Origin: GCA-2731375 sp964344935
GTDB taxonomy: Bacteria > Pseudomonadota > Alphaproteobacteria > GCA-2731375
Length of the DNA stretch: 64,000 bases
NCBI GenBank assembly: GCA_964344935.1
Contig: CAYFPL010000004.1
Location: 310,001-374,000, forward strand
Direction: 5' to 3'
The notes below the pieces were generated by a model. The model made no database searches and was not told where the DNA came from. It worked only from the letters and a program-made list of their open reading frames with translations. A program made the position numbers and the translations under genes. Positions 1-7,561 of this stretch are shown in pieces (the stretch's first letter is position 1; each line of letters starts with the position of its first letter).

Positions 1-1140
1 CCCTGGGCCACCCAGATGCTGGGCGACATGGGCGCAGATATCATCAAGGTGGAGACCCCCGCCGGCGATACCACCCGCAACCTGGGCCCCCGTAAGAACG
101 AGGGTATGGCCTCGCTGTACCTGGCTACCAACCGCAACAAGCGCAGCGTTGTGTTGGACCTGACGCAAGAGGCTGGACGCGAAGCCTTGTTCAAGCTGGT
201 GGGCACGGCGGACGTCTTCGTGCACAACATGCGGCCGAAAGTGGCCAAAAAACTGGGTTTGGACTACGAACGATACGCCGCGGCCTATCCCGACTTGATC
301 TTCTGCGCCACCTATGGCTTTCGCAAGGACGGTCCCCTGGCCGATAGCCCGGCCTATGATGATGTGATCCAGGCGGCCAGCGGTCTGGCGGATTTGCAGA
401 CCATCACGGCGAATGAACCGCGGTTCGTCCCGACCATCATGGCGGACAAGACCACCGCCTTCAATGTGGTGGCCGCTATCCTGTCTGCCCTGGTGGGCCG
501 GGAACGTGGCGCCGGCGGCCAGGCCATTGAAGTGCCCATGTTCGAGACCCTGGTGGACTATGTCATGGTCGAGCATCTCTACGGCGCCTGTTTCGATCCG
601 CCCATTGACCAGATGGGCTATCAACGCCTGTTGAATACGGGCCGCCGGCCCTATGCCACCAAGGACGGCTATCTCTGCGTCCTGCCCTACACGGATGCCA
701 ACTGGCAGACATTGTTCGAGGTTTCGGGCCGGGACGATCTGAAGGATGACCCCCGCTTCGCCGATATTGCCACGCGCATCAAACACAGCCAGGAAATCTA
801 CGACCTCCTCGGCGAGATCGTCGCCACCCGCACCACGGCGGAGTGGGAGGCGGCACTGGAGAACGCCAACATCCCAACCATGGCGGTGAATACCAAGGAA
901 GATCTGCTGGATAACGAACAACTTAAGGCGTCCGGCTTCTGGCGGGAGGCGGAACACCCGACCGAGGGCAAGCTGCGCATGACCGACCCGCCCATCCGGT
1001 TTTCCAAGACGCCCTCCACCATCCGCTCCTTGCCGCCCTTGTTGGGTGAGCAAAGCACCGAAATCCTGGCGGAAGCCGGCTTCTCCGAGAGCGAGATCGA
1101 GGATTTGCTGGCCGCCGGTGTGACAAAACAAGCTTCGTAA
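1..1140 (+). CDS. CaiB/BaiF family CoA-transferase (5' end outside window)
   Basis: This enzyme family moves CoA between an acyl-CoA and a free acid in the cytoplasm (family III CoA-transferases). The reading frame is open from base 1, and the first residues (PWATQMLGDMGADIIKVE) match the usual N-terminal segment after the first strand, so the start codon lies upstream of the window. Family landmarks seen are RNKRSVVLDL and PAYDDVIQAASGL, the latter carrying the Asp expected to be the nucleophile. The length (about 380 residues visible) is close to the usual 390-400. An SDR and an enoyl-CoA hydratase follow on the same strand with short gaps, so it is probably part of an acyl-CoA degradation operon. 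The acyl substrate cannot be told from sequence. Confidence 0.9.
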   Translation, partial: PWATQMLGDMGADIIKVETPAGDTTRNLGPRKNEGMASLYLATNRNKRSVVLDLTQEAGREALFKLVGTADVFVHNMRPKVAKKLGLDYERYAAAYPDLIFCATYGFRKDGPLADSPAYDDVIQAASGLADLQTITANEPRFVPTIMADKTTAFNVVAAILSALVGRERGAGGQAIEVPMFETLVDYVMVEHLYGACFDPPIDQMGYQRLLNTGRRPYATKDGYLCVLPYTDANWQTLFEVSGRDDLKDDPRFADIATRIKHSQEIYDLLGEIVATRTTAEWEAALENANIPTMAVNTKEDLLDNEQLKASGFWREAEHPTEGKLRMTDPPIRFSKTPSTIRSLPPLLGEQSTEILAEAGFSESEIEDLLAAGVTKQAS

Positions 1141-1156
1141 CAAAGGACTGCGTAAT

Positions 1157-1930
1157 ATGAAAAATCCCATGGCCCTGGAAGGTCACAACATCATCGTCAC
1201 CGGCGCCGCCCAGGGTATCGGCGAGGCCGTCTCCCGCCTGGTTGTGGATCTGGGCGGCAAGGCCATCCTGGTCGATATGCAGGGTGACAAGCTGGAGGCT
1301 CTGGCCGGCGAACTGGGTGCCGACAAGGCGGAGGTCTATGTGGGCTCGGTAGCTGAACCAGGCTTCGTTCAGGACACGGTCAACGCCGCCATTGCCGCCA
1401 ATGGCGCCATTCATGGCCTGGTCAACAATGCCGGCATCGTGCGCGCCGCCATGATCAACAAGATGCCGGTGGAAACCTGGCAACAGGTGATCGACGTCAA
1501 TCTTTCGGGCGTCTTCTATTTCCTGCAGGCTGTGGGTCGGCATATGTATCAGCGTGCCGACGACGGCGACACTTCGCCCGCCTCCATCGTCAATATTTCA
1601 TCCGATGCCGGCCGGCGCGGCACTATTGGCCAGATCAATTACGGCGCGGCGAAATCCGGCGTCATGGGCATCACCATGTCGGCGGCACGGGAATGGGCCG
1701 CCAAGGGCATCCGGGTCAATTCCGTTTGCTTCGGCGTGGTAGAAACGGAGATGACGGAAACCATCCGCTCCGACAAGTTCCGCGACGGGGTCATGGCCCA
1801 GGTGCCAATGAAACGTTTCTCCGACCCAGAGGAAGTCTCGCAGCCGGTTTGCTTCCTGCTGTCGCAAGCGGCAAGCTATATCACCGGCCAGCATCTGTCG
1901 GTGAACGGCGGCTACACCATCGGCGTCTAA
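1157..1930 (+). CDS. SDR family NAD(P)-dependent oxidoreductase (3-oxoacyl-ACP reductase-like)
   Basis: A classical short-chain dehydrogenase of 257 residues. The nucleotide-binding motif TGAAQGIG is at about 15-22, NNAG at 90-93, and the catalytic Ser 148/149, Tyr162 and Lys166 (YGAAK) are all present. The C-terminal SVNGGYTIGV is typical of FabG-like members. The start at 1157 has AAAGGA about ten bases upstream; an inner ATG (1169) is possible. It lies 16 bases after the CoA-transferase and ahead of an enoyl-CoA hydratase, so oxidation of a 3-hydroxyacyl-CoA or a similar alcohol is likely. Substrate unknown. Confidence 0.9.
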   Translation: MKNPMALEGHNIIVTGAAQGIGEAVSRLVVDLGGKAILVDMQGDKLEALAGELGADKAEVYVGSVAEPGFVQDTVNAAIAANGAIHGLVNNAGIVRAAMINKMPVETWQQVIDVNLSGVFYFLQAVGRHMYQRADDGDTSPASIVNISSDAGRRGTIGQINYGAAKSGVMGITMSAAREWAAKGIRVNSVCFGVVETEMTETIRSDKFRDGVMAQVPMKRFSDPEEVSQPVCFLLSQAASYITGQHLSVNGGYTIGV

Positions 1931-1948
1931 CAAGCCGCGTCCAACCGT

Positions 1949-2004
1949 CACTCCCGCGACGGCGGGAGTCCAGGGGCTCTGGATTCCCGCTTTCACGGGA
2001 ATGA
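1949..2004. repeat. REP-like palindromic doublet (dRS3-like)
   Basis: Two hairpins stand back to back between the SDR and enoyl-CoA hydratase genes. The first has 8-bp arms ACTCCCGC/GCGGGAGT (1950-1957 and 1962-1969). The second has 7-bp arms ATTCCCG/CGGGAAT (1983-1989 and 1996-2002). The middle carries CCAG/CTGG, so the whole 56-bp unit is itself an imperfect palindrome. ATTCCC-n-GGGAAT inverted repeats are known as dispersed elements in several proteobacteria and as dRS3 in Neisseria. No second copy was noticed in this window. Confidence 0.7.
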
Positions 2005-2034
2005 CAATATGAATTGAAGCAGGGAGGAAGATTT

Positions 2035-2820
2035 ATGAGCGGCTTCAAGGAGATCATTTTCGAAGTTGACGACGGGGTCGCCACGATCACCCTGAACCGG
2101 CCCGAGGCATTGAATGCCCTGACCCTCGAGATGATGTTCGAGGTGCAGGAGGCGCTGGCGAAGATCGAGGCTGATCCCGCCATCCGGGCCCTGATCATGA
2201 CCGGGGCGGGCCGGGCCTTCTGTTCCGGCCAGGATTTGCGCAACCGCCCGGCCGGTGACGGCGAAGAGAAAATCCAGGCGGTTATGGACAGCTATTTCGG
2301 CGCCATGGATGGTCTGCGCAAATGCCGCGTTCCGGTAATCATGGCGGTCAACGGTACCGCCGCCGGCGCCGGTTTCTCGTTCGCCCTGGTGGGCGATGTC
2401 ATCATGGCGGCACAATCGGCCAAGTTCATCCAGGTTTTCAGCCGCATCGGCCTGATCCCGGATATGGGTTCCACCTACTTGTTGCCGGCGGCGATCGGCC
2501 GGGCCAGGGCCTTGAAGATGATGATGACAAACGAACCGGTGATGGCCGAGACCGCTCTACAATGGGGCATGATCAGCGACTGCGTTGCGGACGATGAACT
2601 CCTACCCATGGCCCGGGATCTCGCTGCGCGGCTGGCCAAGGGTCCGACCAAGGCCCTGGTGGCAACCCGCGCCATGGTCGACGAGGCAGAAGCCAACGAC
2701 TTCGCCACCCATGTCCGCCGCGAGTTGGAAGTGCAGATGGAGATCGGCGCCACGAACGACGCGACCGAGGGCGTCGCCGCCTTCGTCGAGAAGCGCCAGG
2801 CGAAGTTTACGGGAACCTAG
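2035..2820 (+). CDS. Enoyl-CoA hydratase/isomerase family protein
   Basis: A crotonase-fold protein of 261 residues, expected to hydrate or isomerise an enoyl-CoA in the cytoplasm. Seen: the substrate segment NRPEALNAL, the oxyanion-hole strand SGQDL, and a second oxyanion-hole helix with AAGAGFSFALVGDV. The residues IGLIPDMGSTYLLP match the PaaG/ECH group, with Asp where some hydratases have Glu. ATG 2035 was chosen over an upstream TTG at 2014 because AGGGAGGAAG ends five bases before it. It closes the CoA-transferase/SDR/hydratase run. Its stop codon TAG is the first three bases of a hairpin element. Confidence 0.9.
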   Translation: MSGFKEIIFEVDDGVATITLNRPEALNALTLEMMFEVQEALAKIEADPAIRALIMTGAGRAFCSGQDLRNRPAGDGEEKIQAVMDSYFGAMDGLRKCRVPVIMAVNGTAAGAGFSFALVGDVIMAAQSAKFIQVFSRIGLIPDMGSTYLLPAAIGRARALKMMMTNEPVMAETALQWGMISDCVADDELLPMARDLAARLAKGPTKALVATRAMVDEAEANDFATHVRRELEVQMEIGATNDATEGVAAFVEKRQAKFTGT

Positions 2821-2859
2821 AGCAACCCGCGTTCCTTCGAACGCGGATAAGTTGCTCTA
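2818..2859. repeat. Nested hairpin element containing the hydratase stop codon
   Basis: Outer arms TAGAGCAAC (2818-2826) and GTTGCTCTA (2851-2859) pair over 9 bp. Inside them CCGCGTTC (2827-2834) pairs with GAACGCGG (2839-2846) around a CTTC loop, with a four-base bulge ATAA. The upstream gene's stop codon is the start of the outer arm. There is no T-run, so it is not a standard intrinsic terminator, though it could help end transcription between these convergent genes. It may be a dispersed repeat; copies elsewhere cannot be checked here. Confidence 0.65.
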
Positions 2860-2870
2860 AGTTATTGAAT

Positions 2871-2919
2871 TAGATCAGCATGAGTTCAGATTGATTCAAT
2901 CTGAACTCATGCTGATCTA
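2871..2919. repeat. 49-bp perfect palindrome between convergent genes
   Basis: Bases 2871-2894 are the exact reverse complement of 2896-2919, leaving one base in the centre. This gives a 24-bp perfect stem. The last three bases (CTA) are the stop codon of the reverse-strand MBL gene. Together with the hairpin at 2818-2859 it fills almost the whole space between the two convergent stop codons. It may act as a bidirectional terminator or be a mobile palindromic repeat. Confidence 0.75.
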
Positions 2920-3771
2920 GTTGCCCCGGCGGTTCATCTGGATGCGTTGAAACGCACCTTCGATGTTCAGTTGCGACCAAGCCTTGAACTGGCCCCAGGT
3001 CTGGTACTTGCTCAGATCTACCTCTGCCTTAATCTCTTCCAGGTTCTTGCCTTGCCGGGCCTGGGCGAGCACTTGTTTGTAGAGATCGCCCATATACTCC
3101 TTGAAAGCCGTCACGTCTGCCTTGGTCCCCAGGGGCCCGTGGCCCGGTGCGAGGATGTCGAAATCCATGCGTTCCACCCTGGCAAGGGAACGGACCCAGT
3201 CGGGCAGATAGCTGTCGGGCAGGTTGCGGAAGGCCACTGAACGCACGGGAATAAAATCCACTGCGAACAGGGTGCGCTGGCCCAGAAAGTTCATGACGAT
3301 TGAGTTGTCTGAGTGGTTGCGGCCCACATAAGACAGCTTCACTGCCTGGCCGCCCAGTTCCACGGTCATATGGCGTTTGAAGGTGATGTTGGGCACGGCA
3401 GTGGGCCGTTTCTCGCCGATGATCACCGCTTTGGCCCGTTCATGGGCGACCACGATGGCACCGTCTTTGGCGAAGACCTCGCCGCCGGCTATGTGGTCGC
3501 GATGGTCGTGGCTGTAGATCACGTAGCGGATCGGTTTGTTGAAGCGTTTCGCGATTTCGCCTTTCAGCCAAGCCGCCGCATCGGCATTGATGGGGTCGGT
3601 GACAATGACCCCTTCGTCAGTGACCAGAAAGACGGAGTAATGGAAATTGTTCTGAAAGCGGTAGAGATCGCCCGCGATCTGAGTGATGGCCCGTTTCGGC
3701 GCCGTTTGCGCCTGGGCGCCAAGGCTAGTGAGAAGTAGGGCTGCTAGCAGTATCCGAAATAGATGCTTCAT
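2917..3771 (-). CDS. Secreted MBL-fold metallo-hydrolase
   Basis: A metallo-beta-lactamase-fold protein of 284 residues with a clear signal peptide (MKHLFRILLAALLLTSLGAQAQ), so it is probably periplasmic. The zinc-site signature HDHRDHIAGG is at about 89-98. A later His is in GRNHSDNS and another in LAPGHGP. The fold hydrolyses very varied substrates; the Asp/His set is intact, so activity is likely but the substrate is not known. The downstream gene on the same strand (transcribed first, 3779-4189) is a GFA protein seven bases away, so the two are probably co-transcribed. Its stop codon lies in a perfect palindrome. Confidence 0.85.
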   Translation of the reverse strand: MKHLFRILLAALLLTSLGAQAQTAPKRAITQIAGDLYRFQNNFHYSVFLVTDEGVIVTDPINADAAAWLKGEIAKRFNKPIRYVIYSHDHRDHIAGGEVFAKDGAIVVAHERAKAVIIGEKRPTAVPNITFKRHMTVELGGQAVKLSYVGRNHSDNSIVMNFLGQRTLFAVDFIPVRSVAFRNLPDSYLPDWVRSLARVERMDFDILAPGHGPLGTKADVTAFKEYMGDLYKQVLAQARQGKNLEEIKAEVDLSKYQTWGQFKAWSQLNIEGAFQRIQMNRRGN

Positions 3772-3778
3772 GACGTCC

Positions 3779-4189
3779 TCATCGTGAATTGCCGGTGAAG
3801 GCCTGACAGTCGGTAATTTCCGGCAGCCATGCTTGGGCCGAGGCTGTCCAGATATTCAGCTTTGGCTTGAACCAGGAGGTATCGTCGAAGCTGCCTACCT
3901 TGATGGAAACGATGTCGGGCATGTTGCGGATGTTCAACAACACCGGGGAACCGCATTCAGGGCAGAAATTGATCTCCAACAGGCCGCCGCTGTCGCCGGC
4001 ATATTCATAACCCTTCAATTCACCCGTCACCGAAAGTCCGGATCGGGGCACCAGGGCAATGGTTGAAAGGGCGCTGCCGCTGCTGCGCTGGCAATTTGTA
4101 CAGTTGCAGATCATGGTCGCCACCGGCTCCGCCGACAGCTCATAACGGACGGCGCCGCATAGGCAGCCGCCGGTTCGTGTCTCGGTCAT
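3779..4189 (-). CDS. GFA (CENP-V/GFA) family zinc protein
   Basis: A 136-residue protein of the glutathione-dependent formaldehyde-activating/CENP-V family. The zinc ligands are visible as GGCLCGAVRYE near the N-terminus, CNCTNCQRSSGSA near residues 28-40 and FCPECGSPV near 75-83, the standard Cys pattern. Family members are annotated as possible S-hydroxymethylglutathione synthases, but that activity is disputed for many of them. It lies immediately upstream of the secreted MBL-fold gene on the same strand. The ATG at 4189 is preceded by an AGG-rich stretch (GGGAGGATACCCTT), a reasonable ribosome binding site. Confidence 0.85.
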   Translation of the reverse strand: MTETRTGGCLCGAVRYELSAEPVATMICNCTNCQRSSGSALSTIALVPRSGLSVTGELKGYEYAGDSGGLLEINFCPECGSPVLLNIRNMPDIVSIKVGSFDDTSWFKPKLNIWTASAQAWLPEITDCQAFTGNSR

Positions 4190-4298
4190 AAGGGTATCCT
4201 CCCAGGGAAGCCGCCAGTCGACTCTAATGCGGCCATTACAGACCGCAAATCAATTTGCCGGTACACTTCAAGTGCATGGAAAAGAGGAAACGGACACG

Positions 4299-4976
4299 AT
4301 GATCAAGATTTGCGAGGTTTGCCATCGCCGGCCGGGCATGAGCGTCGAGGATTTCCAGGCTTATTGGCGTGGCACCCACGGGCCCATTGTGGCGCGCATT
4401 CCAGGCATTCGCCGCTATGTGCAGAACCATCCGCGCCTGTCGGGCTACAAGAATGGCGAACTGATCTGCGACGGGGTGGCGGAGATTTGGGTCGATGACA
4501 AGGAGGCCCTGCGCACCATGAGCCGGACCCCGGAATTCGCCGCCGCCAAGCAGGACGAACCAAATTTCATCGACGGTGACAGTCTGGTCGAACTGTTGAC
4601 TGAGGAAAGCATCATCAAGGATGGCCCTGTCGCAGGCGATGGTATCAAGAGCATCTCACTCCTGACATTCAAGGCCGGCATGGATCCGGCGGATGCCCAG
4701 CGTCATTGGCGGGAAAAACACGGCCCCATCGCCGCCGGTATCGAAACCCTGCGCCGCTATGTACAAAGCCATGTGCGCCTTGGTGCATATGGCAGGCCCG
4801 AGCGCCCTGCCTATGATGGCCTGCCCATGGCGTGGTTCGACAATATCGACGATATGCGGCAATCGGCGGCATCGGAGGCTTATGCCCGCACCAAGGCCGA
4901 CGAGATCAACTTCCTCGAGCCCGGCCGCATCGGTACCATTCTGACCACCGAGCACGTGGTGGTCGAAGGCGGCTAA
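4299..4976 (+). CDS. Tandem EthD-domain protein
   Basis: A 225-residue protein made of two related dimeric alpha/beta-barrel (EthD-type) halves. The first half starts MIKICEVCHRRPGMS and has YWRGTHGPIVARIPGIRRYVQNH. The second repeats the pattern with HWREKHGPIAAGIETLRRYVQSH. The shared W-R-x-x-H-G-P and RRYVQ segments show an internal duplication. EthD proteins are small accessory or isomerase-like proteins in degradative gene sets; no exact role can be given. ATG 4299 is preceded by AGAGGAAA; frame upstream to 4227 is open but lacks a good site. It converges on an enoyl-CoA hydratase gene. Confidence 0.8.
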   Translation: MIKICEVCHRRPGMSVEDFQAYWRGTHGPIVARIPGIRRYVQNHPRLSGYKNGELICDGVAEIWVDDKEALRTMSRTPEFAAAKQDEPNFIDGDSLVELLTEESIIKDGPVAGDGIKSISLLTFKAGMDPADAQRHWREKHGPIAAGIETLRRYVQSHVRLGAYGRPERPAYDGLPMAWFDNIDDMRQSAASEAYARTKADEINFLEPGRIGTILTTEHVVVEGG

Positions 4977-4993
4977 GGGCGCGCACCGCTTCC

Positions 4994-5788
4994 TTAGCGG
5001 CCTTCGAACACAGGCGTCCGCTTTTCGGCAAACGCGGCCAGACCTTCCAAACGATCGTGGGAGGCGGCGTGCTGGGCGTTGATGGACAATTCGTAACGGA
5101 GCGCCGCCTGTAGAGATTGTTCCATCCCGTCATCCACCATGCGTTTCATCCGCCGCAGGCCGATGGGGCTGCGTGCGGCCAGGGTTTCGACCAGCCTGTC
5201 CACCGCATCGCCCAGGTCTTCATCGTCCACAACCTCATTGACCAGTCCCCATTCCAGCATCTGTCGGGCCGGCAGGAACTGGCCGGTGAATATCAATTGT
5301 TTCGCCCGAGTCGGGCCGATCTTGCGCGGCAGGCGGACCGAACTTCCGCCGCCCGGAACCAGGCCGTAATTGGCATGGGCATCGCCCAGCTTTGCGCTCT
5401 CCGCCGCGATCACCAGATCGCATGCCAACAACAACTCCAGTCCGCCCGCCAGGGCCAGGCCGTTGACGGCGGCGATCACGGGCGCGGGGAACGCCTCGAT
5501 ACGCAGTAGCACCATGCGCAGGTCGTCGAGGAACTGGCTGTTTACCGCCGCTGCATCCGCGCCAACCATGCGTTCCTGCGCTGCTTTCAGATCCGCCCCG
5601 GCGCAGAAGGCCCGCCCGCTGCCGCTGATCGATAGGGCGCATAACTGCCGGCGTCCTTCGATTTCGTCCAGGGCCGCGTTCAGGTCGTCGATCATGGCTG
5701 GCGAGATGCTGTTCAGGGCATCTGGCCGGTTCAAGGTGATCGCAACATACCGGTCCTGGTCGTCGACAATTATTGTCTCGTAGCTCAT
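4994..5788 (-). CDS. Enoyl-CoA hydratase/isomerase family protein
   Basis: A second crotonase-fold protein, 264 residues, with NRPDALNSI, the oxyanion segment SGRAFCAGADL and NGLALAGGLELLLACDLVIA. The segment NYGLVPGGGSSVRLPRKIG carries the usual position of the second catalytic acid; here it is GGG, which varies in the family. ATG 5788 has GGAG nine bases upstream and fits the family start. The gene is divergent from the carbamoylase-like gene and convergent with the EthD gene. Substrate unknown; beta-oxidation or a related CoA pathway is likely. Confidence 0.88.
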   Translation of the reverse strand: MSYETIIVDDQDRYVAITLNRPDALNSISPAMIDDLNAALDEIEGRRQLCALSISGSGRAFCAGADLKAAQERMVGADAAAVNSQFLDDLRMVLLRIEAFPAPVIAAVNGLALAGGLELLLACDLVIAAESAKLGDAHANYGLVPGGGSSVRLPRKIGPTRAKQLIFTGQFLPARQMLEWGLVNEVVDDEDLGDAVDRLVETLAARSPIGLRRMKRMVDDGMEQSLQAALRYELSINAQHAASHDRLEGLAAFAEKRTPVFEGR

Positions 5789-5919
5789 CGGCGCACTCCA
5801 TCGTTTCCTCTGCCCCTCAACTCGGCCGGAGCATATCACAGGGCAAATGGCACTTTCCCGAAGCCACGGCCTCGGCTACCGTTGCCACAGGCGAAATGAA
5901 CAGATGCAGGGCAGGGGCG

Positions 5920-7161
5920 ATGCAGAATGTGGCGATCAACAGCGACCGGCTTTGGGCCTCGCTGATGGAAATGGCGCAGATCGGCGCCACGGCAAAGGGC
6001 GGCGTCAACCGCCAAGCCTTGACGGAGCTGGATGGCCAGGGCCGGGATCTTTTCGTGCGCTGGTGCGAAGAAGCGGGCTGTACGGTACGCGTCGATGCGG
6101 TCGGCAATATCTATGCCCGCCGTGCCGGCAAGAATGATGAGCTGGCCCCGGTGATGACCGGCAGTCATCTCGATACCCAGCCCACGGGCGGCAAGTGGGA
6201 CGGCGTTTTCGGCGTGCTTTCCGGCCTAGAGGTGATCCGCACCCTGAACGATCTCAGCTACGAGACTGAGCGTCCGGTCGAGGTCACCGTCTGGACCAAC
6301 GAAGAAGGCTGCCGTTTCGCCCCGGCGATGATGGGTTCGGGTGTGGCGATCGGCAAGTTCGACTTGGACGAGGTCTATGGCCTGACCGATGCCGAGGGCA
6401 AGAATTTCCGGGAGGAGCTGGAGGCCATCGGTTACCTGGGATCCCAGGAGGCCAATGTGGGAGACGTGGCGGCGTTCTTCGAGGTGCATATTGAACAGGG
6501 CCCCATCCTGGAGGACGAGGAAAAAACCATCGGCATCGTCCAGGGCGCCCAGGGACAGCGCTGGTTCGACGTCACTTTGGTGGGGCAGGAAGCCCACGCA
6601 GGACCCACGCCGATGAAAACCCGCCGTGATGCGTTGGTAGGGGCATCGGAAATCGTGGCCGCCGTCAACCGCATTGGTCTTGAATTCCAGCCCGGCGCCT
6701 GCGCCACCGTGGGCCAGTTCGATGTCAGCCCCAATTCCCGCAACACCATTCCGGGCCATGTGGCCTTCAGCGTCGATTTCCGCCATCCCGACGACGAGAA
6801 GTTGTCCCAGATGAAGGCGGCGCTGGAAGTGGCTTGCACTGAGGCCGCGGAGAAACGGGGTCTGGAACTGGACTGCAAGGAGATCTGGTATCAGCCGCCC
6901 ATCGTTTTTGACCCGGATTGCGTCGCCGCCGTCAAGAGCGGCGCGGCGGAGGCCGATCTGCCGGCTATGGAGATCGTCTCCGGTGCCGGCCACGACGCCT
7001 GCCATATTTCCACCGTTGCGCCCACGGGCATGATTTTCGTCCCTTGCAAGGACGGCATCAGCCATAACGAGGTGGAGAGCGCCACCCAGGTCGATTGCGC
7101 GGCAGGCTGTAACGTGCTGCTGCACGCCATCATCGACCGGGCCAACGCGGTGGAAGGATAG
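5920..7161 (+). CDS. Zn-dependent hydantoinase/carbamoylase (M20 family amidase)
   Basis: A 413-residue amidohydrolase of the N-carbamoyl-L-amino-acid hydrolase / beta-ureidopropionase / allantoate amidohydrolase group, which cuts N-carbamoyl or ureido amide bonds in the cytoplasm. Metal ligands seen: His83 in TGSHLDTQPTGGKWDGVFG with the bridging Asp94, Glu128/129 in TNEEG, a His in VHIEQGP, and a late His in SGAGHDACHIS. The dimer-domain His is in QEAHAGPTPM. Start ATG 5920 gives the family length; the frame is open to 5773 but that part is not family-like. A short unknown gene follows six bases later. The precise substrate cannot be assigned. Confidence 0.88.
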   Translation: MQNVAINSDRLWASLMEMAQIGATAKGGVNRQALTELDGQGRDLFVRWCEEAGCTVRVDAVGNIYARRAGKNDELAPVMTGSHLDTQPTGGKWDGVFGVLSGLEVIRTLNDLSYETERPVEVTVWTNEEGCRFAPAMMGSGVAIGKFDLDEVYGLTDAEGKNFREELEAIGYLGSQEANVGDVAAFFEVHIEQGPILEDEEKTIGIVQGAQGQRWFDVTLVGQEAHAGPTPMKTRRDALVGASEIVAAVNRIGLEFQPGACATVGQFDVSPNSRNTIPGHVAFSVDFRHPDDEKLSQMKAALEVACTEAAEKRGLELDCKEIWYQPPIVFDPDCVAAVKSGAAEADLPAMEIVSGAGHDACHISTVAPTGMIFVPCKDGISHNEVESATQVDCAAGCNVLLHAIIDRANAVEG

Positions 7162-7167
7162 CCAACC

Positions 7168-7452
7168 ATGGATTTGCAGGAATTCAAGGCGACCTTGGAC
7201 GAGGATGCCGCGCCCGATGGTTTGAGCAAAGCGATTGAGGCCTTATGGCAGGTCGCCAAGGGAGACTGGGACGCCGCGCACAAGTTGGCACAGGACCAGG
7301 ACGATGCCGAAGGGGCCTGGGTGCATGCCCATCTGCACCGGGTCGAAGGGGATCTTCGGAACGCCGGCTATTGGTACCGCCGCGCCGGCAAGCCCGAAAG
7401 CACCGACGCCCTGGATGCTGAATGGGACAAGATTTCATCGGCGTTGCTTTGA
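7168..7452 (+). CDS. Small conserved hypothetical protein
   Basis: A 94-residue soluble, acidic, mostly helical protein with no signal peptide or membrane segment. It contains AWVHAHLHRVEGDLRNAGYWYRRAGK, which reads like a single TPR-type helical hairpin; similar short proteins are common in proteobacteria, but I know no function. It starts six bases after the amidohydrolase stop and is probably co-transcribed. The gene is followed by an AT-rich stretch that likely holds the promoter of the adenylate cyclase gene. Confidence 0.75.
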   Translation: MDLQEFKATLDEDAAPDGLSKAIEALWQVAKGDWDAAHKLAQDQDDAEGAWVHAHLHRVEGDLRNAGYWYRRAGKPESTDALDAEWDKISSALL

Positions 7453-7477
7453 CGCTCTTTTTTGGCGCATGATTAAT

Positions 7478-7505
7478 TTGGTTGAATTTTGCATGGTATT
7501 ATAAC
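7478..7505 (+). promoter_or_regulatory. Possible sigma70 promoter for the adenylate cyclase gene
   Basis: TTGGTT (7478-7483) and TATAAC (7500-7505) are separated by 16 bases in a locally AT-rich stretch just upstream of the cyclase gene. The match is fair and untested. No operator-like repeat was seen nearby. Confidence 0.3.
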
Positions 7506-7561
7506 CGTATTCTAGTTGTGCTTTTCGCGAGCTTTCGGGGGCGTTGGTGGAAACACACGGC

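Noticed and set aside
923..1543. A 206-codon reverse-strand frame over the CoA-transferase and SDR genes
   Set aside because: It is the antisense of two well-supported genes in GC-rich DNA and has no family sequence.
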